From: Marsupella aquatica
Taxonomy: Eukaryota > Marchantiophyta
Direction of reading: 5' to 3'
Length of the DNA stretch: 64,000 bases
NCBI GenBank assembly: GCA_973895155.1
Contig: OZ316896.1
Span: 14,074,001-14,138,000, forward strand
The translations under genes and the position numbers were made by a program. The notes under the pieces were generated by a model. It worked only from the letters and a program-made list of their open reading frames with translations. It was not told where the DNA came from and did no database searches. Shown here one piece after another: positions 60,905 to 64,000 of this stretch (position 1 is the stretch's first letter; each line of letters begins with the position of its first letter).

Positions 60905-63472
60905 ATGCGGCTGCTGGTAATTGGTGGGACTGGCTTTCTAGGGGGGCGTTTGATTTTGGCTCTCGTGCACGCGTCCTATGACGTTCGAGCTTTGGTGCGG
61001 AAGACGAGCAAAGTGGACGATATTCCTCCCCTTGTGGAGCTGGTCTATGGAGACATCAGAGACCTGGAGTCAATCTTGGCTGCCGTAGAAGGCTGCGATG
61101 CTGTGATTCACATGGGTGCGTTGGTGGGGTCTTGGTTACCGGATCAGTCGCAATTCTGCAAAGTAAGAAGCCGAAGCCGTTTAAATTATTTTTGCCACTG
61201 GTTGCCGATGCGTGCTTTACTGCTTCTACTCGCTGGCATTTGATTTGAAATGTGTATGGCTGTATCCTGTTGACTCCATAATCAACATGAGCCTTGTGTT
61301 GACTCCATCTTGAATTATCCCGCTCTCAATTGAAATAACAGAAATCTGAGACTTAGGGCAGTGAGTTTCCCGCAGAGCAAAGCAGGTTTGCCGATGCTGC
61401 AACATACATGTGCCCTGGAACGAGCCACTGGAAATTCTCCGAGTTAGTTGTCCATCATGTTTTCAATAGTTGCTCATTCTCAACTGTGCAATTGTTTGAT
61501 ACTGTAATTCCCATCCGCTCTGGGTTTCTCCTACCGTGGTTTTTGAAATGTATTTTAGAGATTCGGTCTATAAAGAGCTGATCGTTTCAATGATGTGTAG
61601 TGTAAGAGGCCCCTAATATGGAGATCCATCCAGAATGAATGAAGATAGGGTGGAGAATATAAGGAGGACAGGGTGAAGCAGGCATCAGACCATTAATCTC
61701 ATGATCGATTCGATCTGCAAAGAACTGATCGTTTCAATGATATTTAGTGTAGGAGGCTCCTTGATTTGGAGATGTATTCAGAATGTAAGAAGATAGGGTG
61801 AAGAATATGTGGAGCACAGGGTAAAGCAGGAGTAGAAAGCTTAATTTCTTCATCATGAAGTAAAGGCAATATTGCTATGATTCAGGGAGTCAAACTGAAA
61901 CATGTACACAAACTCAAGATTGATACCAGAGACACCATGCAAGATTCACCACTCCCTGACAAAAATGTATGTAGAAAACATTCTTTGTCACTTTTTTAAA
62001 AGAAATTGGTCAATTTGGGTGAAGCAGGTCAATGTTGAGGGTTTGAAGAACGTTTTAGAAGCTGTGAAGCGCACTACCAGCGTCAAAAAGCTCATCTACA
62101 CGTCCTCATTCTTCGCTCTGGGCCCAAGTCCTGCTGAGGGACAAATTGTTGACGAAAGACAGGTTCCTCTTAAAGAAACTCTGTTTCCCTGAAACACGTA
62201 GTTACGGTTGACGGTCGTTAATTCATTTTCTGCGACTTCGTATATTCTTAGTCCTGCTCTAATTTTATTCAGTTCATCAGCAGTTGAAGGGTGGCCAAGA
62301 AAATTTTTCTTGATCAGAATTCATATACCATGTTTGAATGTTGGTGCAGATCCACCCGGGAAAAGACTTCTCGTCAGAATATGAAAGGTCGAAGTATTTA
62401 GCTGACATAATTGCAAGGGATTCCGCAAGAGATGGCGTCAATATTGTGCTGTTGTACCCCGGTGTGATCTATGGTGTAGGCAACTTGACAAATGCAAACA
62501 TTATTGCTGAATTGGTAAGTATCGACCAACTTTGGACCCTGACACTGTCATCTCAAAAGTTTTTCCAGCCTCGGGGTCCGTAAACAATTGACGCGGTACG
62601 GCAGACACCTTCAACTGAAATTGTGCATAAAAGGAGGTCATCAAATCTACAATGCGGTGATGGATTGGAGACACTTTAGGCACTGAAATTACAGCTGGAT
62701 AGAGGAAAACTGAAGACGAACAGCACTTGGCATTACCAGGTATGAAATACTTCTAATTACAAAAACATGCCGTTGACTCTCCATATCTGGTGTTTGCCTC
62801 GCAGGTGGTCGAGAGGTTCAATGGGCGACTACCAGGATACTCAGGATCTGGCAAGGACAGGCACTCTTTCTCCCATGTGGATGATGTCGTCATGGGTCAC
62901 CTAGCTGCACTGGAGAATGGTAAGCCTGGAGAGCGGTATTTACTCACGGGGGATGTTCACTCCATCAATGACGTCTTAAACTTTGCAGCTGACTTGACCA
63001 ACACCTCAAAACCACGCTTTGTCATCCCTCTCTGGACCATGACCATAGCAGGCTATGGCTTTATCCTTTTTACTCGTTTGACTGGAAGGAAACCCGTCAT
63101 AACTCCTCAGGTAAGTCTCCAGTCATGTAAAACATTTCTTTACGTAATAGTGTGACACCAAGGACTACAACTTACTGTGCACATAGCCTCTGCTCTGTAC
63201 TTGGGAATTTCAAAGAGACGAAGTCAATTGAAAAGGACTTCTGAGACCACTTGGGAATATGCCTGCTTACGTCATATTTATTGCTACATGGCTTATCTAA
63301 CGAGTTTAATTTTCATTGGGCACCTTTGCAGGCTGTAGATGTGATGAGGAAACAATGGGCCTACAGCTGTGCAAAGGCAGAGAGGGAATTGGGATACAAG
63401 TCCAGGCCTTTTAAAGAAGGGCTGGCTGAGATTCTAGTCTGGTTGAAGGATTCGGGCAATATAAAATACTGA
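60905..63472 (+). CDS. Farnesol-dehydrogenase-like extended SDR
   Basis: The protein is an extended short-chain dehydrogenase/reductase closest, as I recall the family, to Arabidopsis FLDH (At4g33360), an NAD-dependent farnesol dehydrogenase. The wider family includes dihydroflavonol reductases and 3-beta-HSD enzymes. Five GT-AG exons, all phase 0, are 60905-61162, 62028-62162, 62350-62514, 62805-63110 and 63332-63472, giving 334 residues. The cofactor loop GGTGFLGGR is at residues 7-15. The catalytic Tyr and Lys are in YERSK at 142-146. Other family blocks are VNVEGLKNVLEAVKRTTSVK, YTSSFFALGP, LLYPGVIYGVGNLTNANI, ERFNGRLPGYSGSGKDRHSF and SHVDDVVMGHLAALENGKPG. It ends with WAYSCAKAERELGYKSRPFK and a short tail. 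A hydrophobic segment near residue 265 (TMTIAGYGFILFTRL) could be membrane-associated, as in relatives. The first intron (865 bp) contains a 147-bp tandem duplication. The substrate is inferred from homology only. Confidence 0.92.
61561..61850 (+). repeat. 147-bp tandem duplication in SDR intron 1
   Basis: Two diverged units start at 61561 and 61708. Shared phrases are ATTCGRTCT, CTGATCGTTTCAATGAT, GGAGATSYATYCAGAATG, GAAGATAGGGTG and CAGGGTRAAGCAGG. Both are inside the intron and encode nothing. Confidence 0.75.
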
Positions 63473-64000
63473 TTTCGATAGCCTTGCCTTCTGAGTCTGG
63501 CAGCTGCGTATGAGGAGGCTCAAGATGTTGTGAATTCGATCGATCCTTGAGACCAATGTTGAACTCTAGAACGTCAAGTTTCTAGCTGGTTATATAGCCC
63601 TGTATCCTCTGCCGGCTAGTTCACTCAACGAGTGTCCTCATGCCGCAATTGGCATCCAGAACACAATCACTGGCTAGAGGAAGACTCTTCCGACCACCAT
63701 TCATGCTGTGAAGGCCATGCTGTTATTTTCGGGATATCCTTAAGAAGCTGAACCAGGCCGCCCTATACCAGAGGGTAGGTGATGCAAACTACGGTACTAG
63801 GAAGAAACCATTTAGTTCTACCACCTTCTGGAAACACAGATTCCCAGTGTGCTGATTCTGATGTGGCTCCCGTTGAATCATAGCGAGTACAGGAAGTGAC
63901 AGCTTCAGTTGCGATCTAAAGTGCATATGATGAGCTAACATTCAAACCCAAGAATATCAAGGTTTGATTTAGTTGAAAGCTCATGTCCATGGAAATGTTT
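63473..64000. other. 3' flank of the SDR gene
   Basis: 3' UTR and spacer to the right edge. No gene recognised. Confidence 0.35.

Overview
This window is nuclear DNA of a land plant. Several genes have many GT-AG introns, the products are plant-type (an SMU1 splicing protein, a mitochondrial dihydrolipoamide dehydrogenase, a LATERAL ORGAN BOUNDARIES transcription factor, a farnesol-dehydrogenase-like reductase), and the spaces between genes are filled with old transposon debris. The moderate GC, compact introns and a stand-alone DUF427 protein suggest a non-seed plant, and a bryophyte (liverwort or moss) is my best guess. This is inference; nothing in the window proves the species.

Layout. 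(1) 1-4.8 kb, minus: SMU1, 14 exons visible, last exon beyond the left edge. (2) 4.8-17.4 kb: no host gene found. It holds tRNA-derived SINE-like repeats, a solo LTR with a target duplication, a broken LINE-type reverse transcriptase, and a 3.4-kb element with 0.5-kb direct repeats around a broken coiled-coil (gag-like) reading frame. (3) 17.4-19.9 kb, minus: two-exon dihydrolipoamide dehydrogenase, with a 56-bp minisatellite about 0.5 kb upstream. (4) 21.4-26.9 kb: repeats, including a second solo LTR. (5) 27.1-27.9 kb, plus: two-exon DUF427 gene. (6) 28.4-30.6 kb: an intronless, broken copy of a SNF2 chromatin-remodelling ATPase, split by a 625-bp terminal-inverted-repeat element. (7) 33.2-34.2 kb, minus: glutathionyl-hydroquinone reductase. 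(8) 38.1-38.8 kb, plus: LBD transcription factor. (9) 39.5-40.0 kb, minus: MHF1/CENP-S histone-fold protein. (10) 44.2-49.0 kb, plus: 12-exon DHX33-type DEAH helicase. (11) 50.2-53.7 kb, minus: NYN-domain/OST-HTH putative RNase, tail-to-tail with the helicase. (12) 54.8-60.2 kb: repeats, including a broken PIF/Harbinger transposase. (13) 60.9-63.5 kb, plus: five-exon farnesol-dehydrogenase-like SDR.

The host genes are unrelated housekeeping or regulatory genes: splicing and RNA helicase, mitochondrial carbon metabolism, redox repair, DNA repair/kinetochore, development, RNA turnover and isoprenoid metabolism. I see no gene cluster or new multi-gene system. The most unusual material is in the repeats: nested insertions whose target duplications can be read, a related pair of MITEs with 9-10 bp target duplications, solo LTRs with perfect 5-bp duplications, tRNA-headed SINE families and a regular 56-bp minisatellite. 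All exon boundaries were derived by hand from the sequence, reading-frame continuity and recalled family features; no alignment or search was run.
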